Positions 33,401 to 44,021 of a DNA stretch of 48,983 nucleotides are shown here, one piece after another. A program made the translations under genes and the position numbers. The notes below the pieces were generated by a model. The model ran no database searches. It was not told the DNA's origin and was given only the letters and a program-made list of their open reading frames with translations. Position 1 is the first letter of the stretch, and each line of letters starts with the position of its first letter. Source of the DNA: Mesostigma viride (lineage: Eukaryota > Streptophyta > Mesostigmatophyceae > Mesostigmatales > Mesostigmataceae); NCBI GenBank assembly GCA_009746045.1, contig RPFO01000276.1:2444619-2493601 (forward strand). Reading direction: 5' to 3'.

Positions 33401-34312
33401 GCGGCGGCGCGCGTCCTACCGCGCCAAAAACGTGCACGTGACCAAGCGATCGTTCACCGAGGTGGGGGGTGATGGGACAGCCAATCCCAGGGTTAGATGT
33501 TTTAAAATGCTTCCCTTTCTATATTTTTCTGTATTTTCTGTATCTGTTTTGGAAGGGCTTGGGGATAGTGAGGGGGCGCGAGAAGATGTCCGCACAGTTG
33601 GGGTGGATGCGCAGACGGGTGGGCTAGTTTGCAGCAGCCAGGTGGTCTGCCGGCTGTTGCATCTGTAGCATTAGTCTGGCAGCTTCACTCGTTGCTCGCC
33701 GTATGTGGTCCCTGGGTGGTATAGGATCAAGGGAGACGACCATCACTGGTATGATGAGTCTACTGCCTTGGCGGGGCCAACGCCACGGAGGTCATGCAGC
33801 TATCCAACGTCCAAGCCTAACGAGCAAGCCTCGTGTTTGTTTTCTACATGACTTGTTAATGGCTGTCAGCCTACGGCTTCGCAAATCAACCCCTTATTTA
33901 TAGTTATCGCAAGGGGGCTGGCTTTCGATAATGTTGGCCTTCTGTCCCAGCTGCACTCGCGTGACATGTGCGGTGATCGACCTGTGTGGTGCTGCGTGTG
34001 TGTGGTGTCCCTTGGCCTGGGTTGTTTGTTCCCATGCAGACCTTCCGTGCCCTCATCGCGGATGCCATGGCAGAGATCAGCGCGGCAGCCCAGGGGCAGT
34101 CACGGGAACTCGAGGGCGGAGACGATGCGGTTGCACCGCACAGGAAGGATGTGCACTCGGAGCATGAGGCATGGGACCCAGCGGACGCAAGCAGAGGGCT
34201 GCGCGAAAGTTCGAGAGAGCCAGATGGTCGATCGAAGGCTCGATACTACCATAGCGACCGTGTTGATAGCAGGCATTTCCAATGCTCGGACAGTCGGCGG
34301 AGTCAGAGATAA
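30490..34312 (+). CDS. SNRNP48: U11/U12 snRNP 48 kDa protein homologue (512 aa, six exons)
   Basis: Exons 30490-30984, 31139-31272, 31782-32165, 32802-32925, 33333-33461 and 34040-34312. All introns are GT-AG and phases 0, 2, 2, 0, 0 fit exactly. Residues 64-84 form a CHHC zinc finger (C64, H70, H80, C84; spacing C-x5-H-x9-H-x3-C), the motif by which U11-48K contacts the U12-type 5' splice site. Residues 403-422 read RRRASYRAKNVHVTKRSFTE, which I recognise as the diagnostic C-terminal block of human and plant U11-48K. The next exon starts TFRALIADAMAEIS, matching the downstream helix. The tail is charged with RS/RR pairs. Length lies between that of the human protein and the longer plant one. 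It is divergent from the glycosyltransferase gene. All of its own introns look U2-type. Confidence 0.93.
32991..33130. repeat. Short intronic repeat AGTTCGGTCCTTTGT
   Basis: Four to five degenerate units of TTCGGTCCTTTGTTCCCCAT alternate with TCTACTAC, in intron 4 of the SNRNP48 homologue. Pyrimidine-rich on the sense strand. Confidence 0.8.
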
Positions 34313-34545
34313 GGCCTTGGTTTGAAATTTGGTTTAAGTGGCACGATCGTATATGAATGAGGTGAAGGTAAACGTAAATGTTCGGGCTATGTGCTCAAAT
34401 GCCAAAGACTGATGTGCGAAATATGGGCACCAAGCCGTGCATGGCATTAAGCTGAGTCTCGTGACTGCAGCATGTGCATGCAGCCCATAAGCTAATGCTG
34501 CCCCCTGCATCTGAACTGTCAATATCAATGAGACAACCAGTGCAC

Positions 34546-34550
34546 TGTAA
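34546..34550 (+). promoter_or_regulatory. Candidate TGTAA polyadenylation signal of the SNRNP48 homologue
   Basis: TGTAA lies about 235 bp after the TAA stop. TGTAA is the usual signal in chlorophyte algae such as Chlamydomonas. A pentamer is weak evidence alone. A GAGACAACCAG motif copy lies just upstream (34530-34540). The rest of 34313-34794 shows no gene. Confidence 0.4.
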
Positions 34551-34855
34551 ATATGCCGTATGTGAAATGTCACTTGCCTAGGCTCTTGCGATTTGATGAA
34601 GTCTGCTAATGCGATACACTAGCTTTGAAAGTAATGTCTGGTATCTAGGGCTATCATGCCCGTCCACACGTTGTGTGAGGGGCCTGGCCGGGGCCGGGCG
34701 TCGACGTCAGCTGGGTCGCGGGCCGGCATCCACACATGCAGTAGTTAATTGTATAATTGATACATGTATGCAAGCCCCCACAGGCGACCCCAGCAATTAA
34801 TTAATTCATTAGGAACATAACTCCGTTGGGAGTATATGTAGCACATATCTGCTGC

Positions 34856-36848
34856 ATATCTAGGCCAGCCACGAGCCACGAGGTAGCCATGGCTGTCGGA
34901 GCTCATAACTTTCACGTTTGAGCACCGAATTCAGCTGTGAATATCACAATCGCTTCGTCTTTCTTAGACGCACATGCTGATATAATTTTCCGAAGCTATA
35001 ACGCACTATACGATGAGCAAACGCCTCTCGACGCAACGCAGCCTGGCGGCTGCGCTCAGCAATGAAAATACGCCTGCAGCCCCGGCTGCAGCTTCGCCAA
35101 CCGGCCAGGCAGAAGGCAGCGGCGCCACTAGCCAAGCTCTAGTGGTCGCCCATCCCCCTGCTGAGCCCGCATCGCCAGCAGCGTCGCCAGAACCCAAGCG
35201 CAGTCGCCCTGCCGAGCCGAGCTGGGTCGAGCTCGAATTTGTAGCTGAAGCCCGCCAGCCCGGCTTTGTTGACAAGTTTACCGAGGACCGCATCCTGGGC
35301 TGCGTGTTTTGGGGATCACACGCCTCGCTTGTTGAATTGTGCAAGCAGCTCTTCAACCGAAGCCGCCTCTTTGATTCTCGCCTGAATATCGTCTCCTCTT
35401 TCGACCACTTTCCCAGCCTCCGCCGCCCCCACCTCCAGGAATACGCTCTCTTCTCCCTCCTCGGACGCTCCATCTCGGGGCTTTGGCCCCGAAAGCCCCT
35501 CACCACCACCTTAACCGAAGCCTCCATCCGCTCACTCCTCCAGGAGGCCCTCGAGCAGCACGTGGCCCCCATCGCAGCAGATGTGGCGGCCATGGGCAGC
35601 ACGCTGGCTGCCGAGCTCCCCCCGTCCTCTCCACCGCCACCTCCGCCATCTCCACCGCCACCTCCACCCTCCTCGCCTCCTCCACCGCCACCACCTCCAC
35701 CTCCGACGCCATCACCGCCCAGCTCCGTGACATCGACCAGCGTCTTAAGGACAACGCCATTGCTATCGAGGTTCTGCAGAACACCGCAGGCCTCACCGCC
35801 CAGGCGGTGAAGGACATTGCCGCCAAGCCAGCCCCGGCTGGCCTGGCCGGCGATGCTCCTCCCATCACCACCTGGGCGGACATGCTTAAGCAACATACCA
35901 CCTCCACCACCTCCGCCGTCGCAGCCCAGCTTCAACGGCAGACGCTTGACCTCCGCGAGGAGGCCGAGCTCGCCAAGCGCAGCCTCAACGCCATACTCAA
36001 GAACTTCGACATGGAAGAAGGTGAGAATTCCGAGAAGCTTGCACGTGCGTTTGAGAGCAAAATCCTTGCACGCATGGGCCTCCTTGGTGAGATTAAGCTG
36101 ACCGCCCACCGCCTCCCCCGCGCGCGGGGTAAGGCAGGGGCGCCTCCGCTTCTTCTCATCTTTGACAGCCCAGCGGACAAGATTTCGTTTCTCAGACGCC
36201 GCAAGCGGCTCGCGAACACTCCCTTCACCGTGGACGACGACTTGACCCTGGCGCAGCAACAACGGCGACGGGAGCTATGGCCGACCTACCTCCAGCTCCG
36301 GCAGACCAAGGCGGGCCAGCCGGTGTACTGGAAGGGGGCGGCCATCTACGTCGGCCACAAGCCCTGGCACGCGACCCCCTCGACCACCGCGGCCCCAGCG
36401 ACTCCGGCAGCCCCAGCGTAGGGGAATACAGCAGCAGTAGTGTAGAATAGATAGACAGTGGCCTTGTACATGCCCGCCTACTACAGGCACTATACCAGCT
36501 GAGCCTAGCCTTTTCTAGTCATGTACATGTGTGCCTATGATGAGCCACCCTCCAGATGATACCTAGCTTTATTTAATTATGCAGTGCCCATGCAGGGGGT
36601 CACTCCCTGCTGAGAAGCCATGCCCTAGCTTTTGTATAGCTGTGCTGATCTTCCCCACCTATGACAGGCTCCCCTTAGCTGGGTGTTGCCTGAAACTCTG
36701 GGTGGTGCAGGTGCCCTAGTGCACCTAGAGCAAGTGTTGTTTACATTCCCACCCTTGCAGGAAGTAGCTTAGAATGTATGATAGGCCATATGCCCCTTCT
36801 CTGGGCTATGTGCTACATATACTCCCAACGGAGTTATGTTACAATTCA
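34856..36848 (+). mobile_element. ORF1-only LINE, copy 2
   Basis: An 11-bp TSD, ATATCTGCTGC, lies at 34845-34855 and 36849-36859. Ten extra bases precede the CCACGAG units at the 5' end. Leader, ORF1 and 3' UTR are about 90% identical to copy 1 by eye, and it ends with hairpin ACTCC-CAAC-GGAGT (36821-36834) and ACAATTC. It entered at the 5' boundary of the ORF2 LINE. Confidence 0.87.
35013..36421 (+). pseudogene. LINE ORF1 copy 2, frameshifted
   Basis: The frame is the same as the intact ORF1 (MSKRLSTQRSLAAALSNENT) for about 205 codons. Near 35620, two extra bases (GAGCTCCCCCCGTCC versus GAGCTTCCCCTCC) move translation into a Pro-rich frame ending at 35810. The original frame resumes from there to the stop at 36419-36421, with the coiled-coil, AHRLPRARGK and LAQQQRRRELWP parts intact. 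This is one indel away from the intact copy and therefore young; no product is expected beyond the shift unless frameshifting occurs. Confidence 0.85.
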
Positions 36849-37396
36849 ATATCTGCTGCTGACCCCGGCAACTACCGGGGTGTCTGCCTCCAGAGCGCCG
36901 CGCTGAAGGTCTTCATGCGCATGATGCTGCACAGGCTCCGCGCCGCGCTGGACCCACACCTGGGTGAGTCTCAGATGGGTTTCCGTCGTGGTCGTAACAC
37001 TGTCATGGCTGTGTTTGTCGCGCGCCGGTTGATGGAGGAGGTGCGTCGACTTCCCCCTGACAGTTTGCCGCTGGTCTTCATTTTTGTTGACTACATCAAG
37101 GCCTTTGACACGGTTCTCTGGGATGCTCTTTGGGCCATCCTAGCTCTGGATCGGGTACCACCTGCGTTTATTGCTGCCATTCGCCGTCTGTATGAGGGCT
37201 CACAGGCAGTAGTGCGGACTGCGGAGGGCACCACTCCACCATTCCTCCTTCACCACGGGGTGTGGCAAGGTTGTGTCCTGTCCCCATACCTGTTCATTAT
37301 TGTCGTGGATCACGTCATGCGCCGGGCACGTGCGCGCTTTACTGCTCTTAAGGGGTTCGAGCCAGGCTTGGACATCCTTAACGTGAAAGAGCACGG

Positions 37397-39154
37397 CAGA
37401 GTTCCATTATACGCAATACGCGGTTATACGCGCGGGGTCCGTATAATGGATAATACGGTATAATACGGTATTATCCGGAAATTATACGCAAATACTGGAT
37501 TTCATCGTTTTTGGGGTTGTTTCATGCATTTTGATATCATTTCAAGCAGTCCACATGTTTCTGACACTAAATTACACATGAAACATGGGTTGCCACTGCT
37601 CAGCAGTGCTTGGGAACACTGGACGTGTAAACCGGGGTTCACGAGGAGCTAGATTACCTATGCATTATACCCTAAAAAACAACGCCAAATGAAATGGAAA
37701 GATGAAAAAAGCAAAAGAAGTAAGATGGCTATGCTTCCATGCAAGCAGGTCCTGGGCATCTCCATGTTTCTTGTATGCATGAGGAGCACACAAGAAGAAG
37801 GCTGACTTTGGCGAGCAAAACAAGAAATAGCGGCTAGATCTGGCCAGAAAACCACTTGTTTCGAGATGTTTCTAGCAAGAAAAAACATCGCGTTATCAAG
37901 CTTATCATATTTACAAACAATGCCAAGCACTACGTCACTGCTTTCGATGAAGCATAAGCTAATAGCAGACAAATCTGGTCCAAAATCTGCATGTCGTAGT
38001 GGTATTCCCCAACCATCACGAGCCAATGATGCGTGGAGGCAGTAAAGCAACCAAAAGACAAGCAGAAAACCTCCATTACAGGTCTACGATTATTTTACAA
38101 TCCACCCAACAACTTGATACAGTACAATGAACACGTGAACAGGATAGCACGTACCAGATCAAAACCGCATATTACCTTTCTTGACGGAGCCAGCATGCCC
38201 ACCTGATGGACGTAGCTGCGAGCCTTTCCTGGCCGTCGTCGCTTATAAATCATGTAAGGAATAACGTGAAACATCTATCCGCGTTCAAATGTAGGGGCAT
38301 TTCCCGCCTATCAACGGTTAGCACATGCACGGTCGCCACCTGGTTGCTGAAACGAGGTTGCCGCATCGAGCAGAAGGTCGAGACATATCTGCGCACATCC
38401 AAACGTTGCCTGGCCAAGGATATAAGCTTTTCAAGACCTAAGGATCATGCCTACAGATTGAAAATGTAAAGCGGCCGTGCTCTCGTACCAGTCAGTTTTC
38501 TGTATGACTTGTATTAATCTGGCGGAGCCAATTTTCGGAAGAACCGTTAGGTTCGCCAGAATTGGCGAAGCTTATAAGGCCGTACACGTGAGAAAACATA
38601 GGAATAGGGGATGAAAAATTGAAAATCCGTCAATCCATCCATCCATACATACATACATCCACCGAATTTGTCCCGAATTTGCAAGCATAAGGGTGAGGTT
38701 CTTCCGAAAATTGGCTCCGCCGTAGAGTTTCAACGGGCAAGTTGCAAACACGCACGTTACTTGATATTCGGTGCATGGCTGCCCGAGAGGCAAGGGCAGA
38801 GACGTAAACAGCATGGAGGGTTGCCAACTTGGGTTGCCAACTTGCCATGATACAGTGTAGCTTGCTTGTAAGATCCTTGTGTCTCGCGGTCGCCAAATGT
38901 CAACCAGTGGATGGTTTCCGTAGTGTTTCTAAGTTCCCTTGCATTCCCGCCTTGGTTCCCGCACGAAAAATTTGGCTGCCGGACCTCGGATGAGCGCGAA
39001 AACCCCATTACACGCGCGCTTATACGAATTATTCGCCGTATTATACGTAAAAATACGCAAATCGTATAAAACGGATAAAAATTATCCGCTCGACCTTGTA
39101 TAACGCGTATTATACCGTATAATACCGTATAATACGCCGTATAATGGAACTCTG
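37397..39154. mobile_element. hAT-like DNA transposon, non-autonomous, 1,758 bp
   Basis: An 8-bp TSD, GAGCACGG, lies at 37389-37396 and 39155-39162. The terminal inverted repeats begin CAGAGTTCCATTATACG at both ends (17 bp identical). An 8-bp TSD plus a CAGxG-type end is characteristic of hAT. Subterminal regions are packed with GTATAATACGG/CCGTATAATAC palindromes. Interior open frames (for example 37658-38050 minus) show no transposase similarity or BED/dimerisation motif, so it is probably non-autonomous. Confidence 0.85.
38521..38721. mobile_element. 201-bp element with perfect 25-bp inverted repeats, nested in the hAT
   Basis: GGCGGAGCCAATTTTCGGAA and five more bases (38521-38545) are exactly complementary to 38697-38721. 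No clear TSD is seen. It may be a small MITE or a recombination-derived hairpin. The interior includes CATC/CATA repeats. Confidence 0.6.
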
Positions 39155-40647
39155 GAGCACGGCGGGGTTAGACCTGGTTACCGCCTTGCCGACCTGATTT
39201 ATGCGGATGATACCACCCTCATCGAGAGCCCCGAGCACATTCAGACCTGGCTGGACTGCCTGGGCCTGGAGGCGCGGGCGGTGGGGCTGGAGATTAGTGT
39301 CAAAACTGAGGCGATGGTGATAGGGGCATCCAGTAAACCACCGCTGCCGCGCCTGCTCGACGGGACGGAGGTCCCGTTCCGCGACCGCTTCAAGCTGTTG
39401 GGGAGCTGGCTTCCTGACACCGCCGACGATGTGGACACCCGCATCGGCCTTGCCTGGGCCAAGCTCCGTTCGCTCACACCCTACTGGCGCTCGAAGGGCC
39501 TGGACGGGCACCGCAAGCGCATGCTCTTCAAGGTCCTCGTCCTCACGTGGTGCTCACGTAGGGCGCCGAGGCGTGGACCCTCCCACCCAAACTGGCAGCT
39601 CGGCTCGACGGCACAGTTTACAGGATGCTCCGGCAGGTCCTTAATGTAGGTTTTTCCGAGCGTCCGTCATCAGAGTCTTTGTATCATGGCATGCCTCGTG
39701 TTTCGGACGAGATTAGGCAGCGTAGGATAGCATTTGTAGGACACCTTGCCCGCACCAGCCAGGTCGACACCACCCTTGGTCTGGCCGGCCCCCAGCGGCT
39801 TGGACAGCCAGTGCGGCACATTCTGACCTGGCCTGGCCCCGCGGACATTCCCAAAAGGGTAGGGAAACCTGTCACCAACTACGTTCAGATGTTGCTGGAC
39901 GACCTAGTGGTCCCAGCCCAGTTTGAGCACCGCATCCACTCTCTCTCCCGTCTTTGGACTGCCATGCAGGACAAGACGCGGTGAAAGAAGATTGTCAAGG
40001 CGCACACGCCCGACCCTGTGGGCAAGCCACCTCCCCCCAAGCGGAGGAGGCGTTTTGATGAGTAGTGTAGTTAGGATTTTCTAGATAGAGTTAGGATAGT
40101 TTGATCACGCAGCTTCCTCCACCCCATCCATCATGAAATATGTGCTACATGACCTCCCCACGGAGGTATGTTATAATTTAATTTAATTTAATATCCCGGA
40201 GAAGGGGCATATGGCTTTTAATACATTCTAGGCTACTTCTTGCAAGGGTGGGAATGTCAACGACACCTGCTCTAGGTGCACCAGGGCACCTGCACCATGC
40301 ACCATGATCTCTCAGAGCTCAATTAAGGCCTGTCGATCGTGGGGTGGAAGATCATCATGGCTATACATATATTTCTGGCCTGCGCTGGTTGTCTCCTTGA
40401 TACAAGAGCTAGGGCATGGCTTCTCATCAGAGGGTGACTCTCTGCATAGGCAGAGCTGGGCTAAATTCTTAATGCATCATCCATGGGGAGTCTATAACAG
40501 CCCTAGCTTGTATCCATTGGTAGTCACTGCCGCCATGGCAGCCATGCCTAGAATGTTTGCCTAGCTGCACATGCCACCATACCTAGTCACGTGCACGTAC
40601 CGCTAACACATGGTACACAACCAGCCATTAATTAATTAATTCATTAG

Positions 40648-40804
40648 TTCATATACACGTGACTGCGTCACGTGAGCACCAGCCATAGCCTCAGCTAAGC
40701 CCTTGTACAGCCATGCTACGTCCTGGCTATATGATCAGTTTACTTGCCCACGCTACTTGTTACTGATGATATGCTCACATGGGTCTTATTGCACCCACAG
40801 CACT
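40648..40804. other. Spacer between LINE blocks, nothing recognised
   Basis: About 157 bp between the 18-bp TSD of the outer nest and the tail of the minus-strand LINE. AATT-type repeats occur at both edges; no coding or RNA feature was seen. Confidence 0.6.
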
Positions 40805-40872
40805 TGCATTAATTAATTAACTAATTAATTAGACTCGTGCTCCCGTTGGGGAGTCACGGAGCATTAACCCCG

Positions 40873-40996
40873 ATGGATGGATGGATGGATGGATGGATGG
40901 ATGGATGGATGGATGGATGGATGGATGGATGGATGGATGGATGGATGGATGGATGGATGGATGGATGGATGGATGGATGGATGGATGGATGGATGG
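40873..40996. repeat. (GGAT)n microsatellite
   Basis: About 31 perfect GGAT units lie inside the 3' UTR of the minus-strand LINE. Met-Asp-Gly-Trp repeat frames are artefacts. Confidence 0.97.
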
Positions 40997-41106
40997 GTGC
41001 AAACATTCATACCGGTCTAATCTACATTGGCTACATACTACAGTCTATCTAACAGCATTCTAACTACAACATCTATCTAGGCAGCCGCCCGCTGCCCTAG
41101 GGGGAG

Positions 41107-43060
41107 CTATCTGGCGTGCCTCCCGCGGGATTGCACACGCGGGCGCTTCCCCACTGGGGGGGGCTCGTTGTCCTCTATGACCTGGGCCCACTTGGCCTTG
41201 TCCATCATCTTCTTCCAAATCACGGAGAGGCCTAGGCCCCCCATGTCCTCCACTAGCTGTTCCTTGAAGGTGCGGGCCTTGCGGCGTCTAACATCACTGG
41301 GCCCAGCCCACGTCAGGAGGTGCCGGCCAGGCTGGGCTGGTCGCAGTCCTGCGGGGGGGCCACGTGAGGTGTCTACCTGGTTGGTGCGAGCTAGGTGCCC
41401 TACTAGCTGCAGGCGGCGTTGCTTAATGGTGCTGGTGATATAGGGCATGCCCTGGTACAGGTCCTCATTGCGGACATGAGCAGCATATCCTACTCTGAAA
41501 ATGGAACGAAGCATGCTGGTGACCGCGCCATCCAGCTTGCGGGCCAGGTCGGCGGTGAGGGTCCACGTCTCGGCTCCATACGTGAGAACAGGAAGGACGA
41601 GGACCTTGAACAGGTCCTGTTTCTCGATCTTGCCCAGGGGCTTGCGCCACAGGGCCCGGTACTGGCGTAAAGCGTGCCAGGCGAGGGAGATGCGATGGTC
41701 CACATCAACCTCGCAGCTGGGGAGCAGGCTGCCCAGCAGCTTAACGCGGTCCCGATACAGGACTCGAGAGCCGTCTAGGAGATAGAGGGGCGGCGGTGAG
41801 TTGGTGAGCCCAACCGCCAGGGCCTCTGTCTTCTTGCTGACCTCAAGCCCCACTGCACGGGGCTATAAATAATACCCTCTGTACCAGGGTATGCCCTATA
41901 TCACCAGCACCATTAATAGGGCATGCCCTGGTACAGGTCCTCATTGCGGACATGAGCAGCATATCCTACTCTGAAAATGGAACGAAGCATGCTGGTGACC
42001 GCGCCATCCAGCTTGCGGGCCAGGTCGGCGGTGAGGGTCCACGTCTCGGCTCCATACGTGAGAACAGGAAGGACGAGGACCTTGAACAGGTCCTGTTTCT
42101 CGATCTTGCCCAGGGGCTTGCGCCACAGGGCCCGGTACTGGCGTAAAGCGTGCCAGGCGAGGGAGATGCGATGGTCCACATCAACCTCGCAGCTGGGGAG
42201 CAGGCTGCCCAGCAGCTTAACGCGGTCCCGATACAGGACTCGAGAGCCGTCTAGGAGATAGAGGGGCGGCGGTGAGTTGGTGAGCCCAACCGCCAGGGCC
42301 TCTGTCTTCTTGCTGACCTCAAGCCCCACAGCACGGGCCTCGATAGCCAGGCAGTCAAGCCATGTCTGCACGTGCTCAGTGTCCTCGAAGAGGGTGGTGT
42401 CGTCTGCGTAGATGATGTCTGCTAGCCGAATCTCTGTGTCCGCACCGCCACATGTGCCAGAATTTGTTAGCAACCTGCACTCCTGGTTCCCTGCCCACGA
42501 TGCGGGCAAATCGCTTGCGCGCCTGAATCATTACGTATTCGACCACAATAATGAACAGGTAGGGCGACAGCACGCAGCCCTGCCACACACCCTTCTGTAA
42601 AGGGCATGGGGGCGTGGTCCCGTAAGAGGTGCGCACCGAAGTGGTGGACCCTTCATACAGGTTGCGGATGACAGCAATCAGGGGGCGGGGGATCCGGAAC
42701 AACTCGAGGATGTCCCAAAGCGCAGGCCAGAAAACCGAATCGAAGGCTTTGATGAAGTCCACCAGCACAAGGTGCAAAGGGGACTCACCAGGCTGCAGGC
42801 GTTGCAGTTCCTCCACCAGGCGGCGAGTAGCGAAGAGCGCCTGTACTGTGTTGCGACCTGAACGGAAGCCGTGCTGAGTCTCGCTGAGGTGACCGTCCAG
42901 GGCCGTGCGCAGGCGGTTCAGGATGAGCCGCATAAGAAGCTTGAGGGGGGCACCGACTTTGAATGCACACCCCTCTGTAGTTGCCGGGGTCGGCAGGCGA
43001 CCCCTTGTTCTTGTACAGCATCGTGCGAAAAATGTGTTGCCAGGCCGCTGGAGCACTTGC
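41107..43060 (-). pseudogene. LINE ORF2 reverse transcriptase remnant (minus)
   Basis: Reading right to left: LYKNKGSPADPGNYRGVCIQ, a frameshift, HGFRSGRNTVQALFATRRL, LVDFIKAFDSV (motif A), GVWQGCVLSPYLFIIV (motif B), a short break near 42450, IIYADDTTLFE (motif C), LLGSLLPS, LTYGAETWTLTADLARKLDG, then the duplication, then RRLQLVGHLARTNQVDTS and a basic C-terminus ending at the stop near 41107. It is broken by at least two frameshifts and by the 476-bp repeat. No endonuclease domain is present. Confidence 0.85.
41440..42337. repeat. Tandem repeat (offset 476) within LINE ORF2 with fold-back junction
   Basis: 41440-41861 and 41916-42337 are identical except for one base (41854 versus 42330). 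The 54-bp junction contains an inverted copy of about 35 bp (41882-41916 is complementary to 41424-41458 with one difference). The first unit therefore runs into its own reverse complement before the second starts. Confidence 0.92.
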
Positions 43061-43249
43061 ATGCATGCCGGATCGTCTATGGCGTGTCCGATTGCCGCTG
43101 TGGCATGCCTCTGGCATGAAGGAGAAAGGGGGTCTCTGCCCTTTCTTCCTGTTATGCACATTCTCCCGATTTCTGGCATGCGCTGGTTGTCTCCTTGCTA
43201 CTGGCTCCCGCCTGGCAACCGAACAACACAAAGTATGGGACCCGGGCCC

Positions 43250-44021
43250 TAACAATGATGCCCCCGTCCCACTGGAAGTCTTCCATGCACTCATGGGGAT
43301 GAATAAGGTCTTTACACTCATGCCGGACGCCGATATATCTTCAGTACAATTGTGGCTACCATCAGTCATCAGTGAGCCGTGGTCAGTCGGTCGCATGGCG
43401 CGCACCCCAATTTAGGCACAACTAGGTGTTTGGCTATCTGTGGCATCCCTGGGTTAACTTAACTGGTATATGGAAATTAAAAAACACCCATTTCACCGGA
43501 AAATTTTATTCCCAAGTCAGTTAGGGTTTATCTAGAGATAGGTCGGTTTATCTTAAAGTCGGGTGTAGAGGTGCTGCCCCTCTGCTGCCACGGTTGCTCG
43601 TTCCCGCCAATTCTTGCAGCGTCTCCGCCCTGCACGCTGATCAGGTAGAGCTGGTCGGCACCAGGCACTCGGCATGGCGGGGAAAGCTGCGGGGAAGCTG
43701 CTGCTGCCACGTGCTCGCAAGAAACCGGAAAAAGATTGCTTGCACAAGGCTTGCAGGTATTTATGTCGCCGGCAGTGCAGTGGCAACACCAATGAGCCGC
43801 CTTCTCAATATATAGCGTGAAGTTACCTCGGATAAGCTGCGAAGTGCCAGACTCTTCAGCCTAGACGGCACCAAATACAAAAAAGTAGCATCGACGTCGA
43901 TGTGCACGAAATCATACCGCGCATTCCTTTCCGAAAACCAGTCTGTAGGATTTAAGTTTTTTTCCGTATTGAGAGCTTCGCTAGGGTCTTTGCCCCAATA
44001 ATTGGCGAGGCAACACCATCC
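43250..44021. other. Upstream region of the Stk19-like gene
   Basis: No open frame with recognisable similarity. 43179-43197 holds a dispersed-motif copy just before this stretch. 43400-44021 probably contains promoter and 5' UTR of the gene starting at 44022. No TATA box is convincing. Confidence 0.45.

Larger units (their letters stand above)
36860..40065 (+). pseudogene. LINE ORF2 reverse transcriptase remnant
   Basis: In order: DPGNYRGVCLQSA, MGFRRGRNTVMAVF, FVDYIKAFDTV (motif A), GVWQGCVLSPYLFIIV (motif B), then the hAT insertion, then LADLIYADDTTLIE (motif C, YADD), LLGSWLP, a GAEAWTL segment, RRIAFVGHLARTSQVDTT and the basic tail. Removing the hAT element plus one TSD restores the frame exactly. 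Further lesions are a frameshift near 39558 and a Trp-to-TGA change at about 39982. No endonuclease domain remains. The C-terminal layout suggests an RTE-like or related clade, but this is not certain. Confidence 0.87.
36860..40193 (+). mobile_element. ORF2 LINE, 5'-truncated, interrupted by a hAT-like element
   Basis: It starts within the reverse-transcriptase region and runs to hairpin CCTCC-CCAC-GGAGG (40153-40166) and a short (ATTTA)n tail at 40193. It was inserted into the outer minus-strand LINE fragment: the flanks GTAGCACAT and ATCCCGGAGAAGGGGCATATGG rejoin into a normal 3' UTR. A hAT-like element occupies 37397-39154. Confidence 0.85.
34813..40629 (-). mobile_element. Outer LINE 3' fragment (minus) split by nested insertions
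   Basis: An 18-bp TSD, AATTAATTAATTCATTAG, flanks the whole block (34795-34812 and 40630-40647). The outer element reads on the minus strand from 40629. It is a 3'-UTR-type piece resembling the UTR of the ORF1 LINEs (GGTGCACCTAGAGCA, CATATGCCCC). It is interrupted between 40194 and about 34848 by the ORF2 LINE and finishes with the hairpin ACTCC-CAAC-GGAGT (minus, 34833-34820). Its UTR also contains a 32-bp insertion of the dispersed motif near 40370-40400. Confidence 0.78.
40805..43210 (-). mobile_element. ORF2 LINE on the minus strand, 5'-truncated, with internal duplication
   Basis: The 3' end lies at the left: (TTAA)n tail (40805-40830), then hairpin CTCCC-CAAC-GGGAG within GTGCTCC...GGAGCA (40836-40863 in reverse), then a 3' UTR holding the (GGAT)n array, then ORF2. 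The 5' boundary on the right is unclear, about 43050-43250. It belongs to the same superfamily as the ORF2 LINE at 36860 but to a different subfamily. The 3' terminus matches the degenerate ORF1-only unit at 5509-7667. Confidence 0.82.

Noticed and set aside
37658-38050. 130-residue minus-strand frame as hAT transposase
   Set aside because: There is no catalytic or dimerisation motif. Composition is like the surrounding non-coding DNA.
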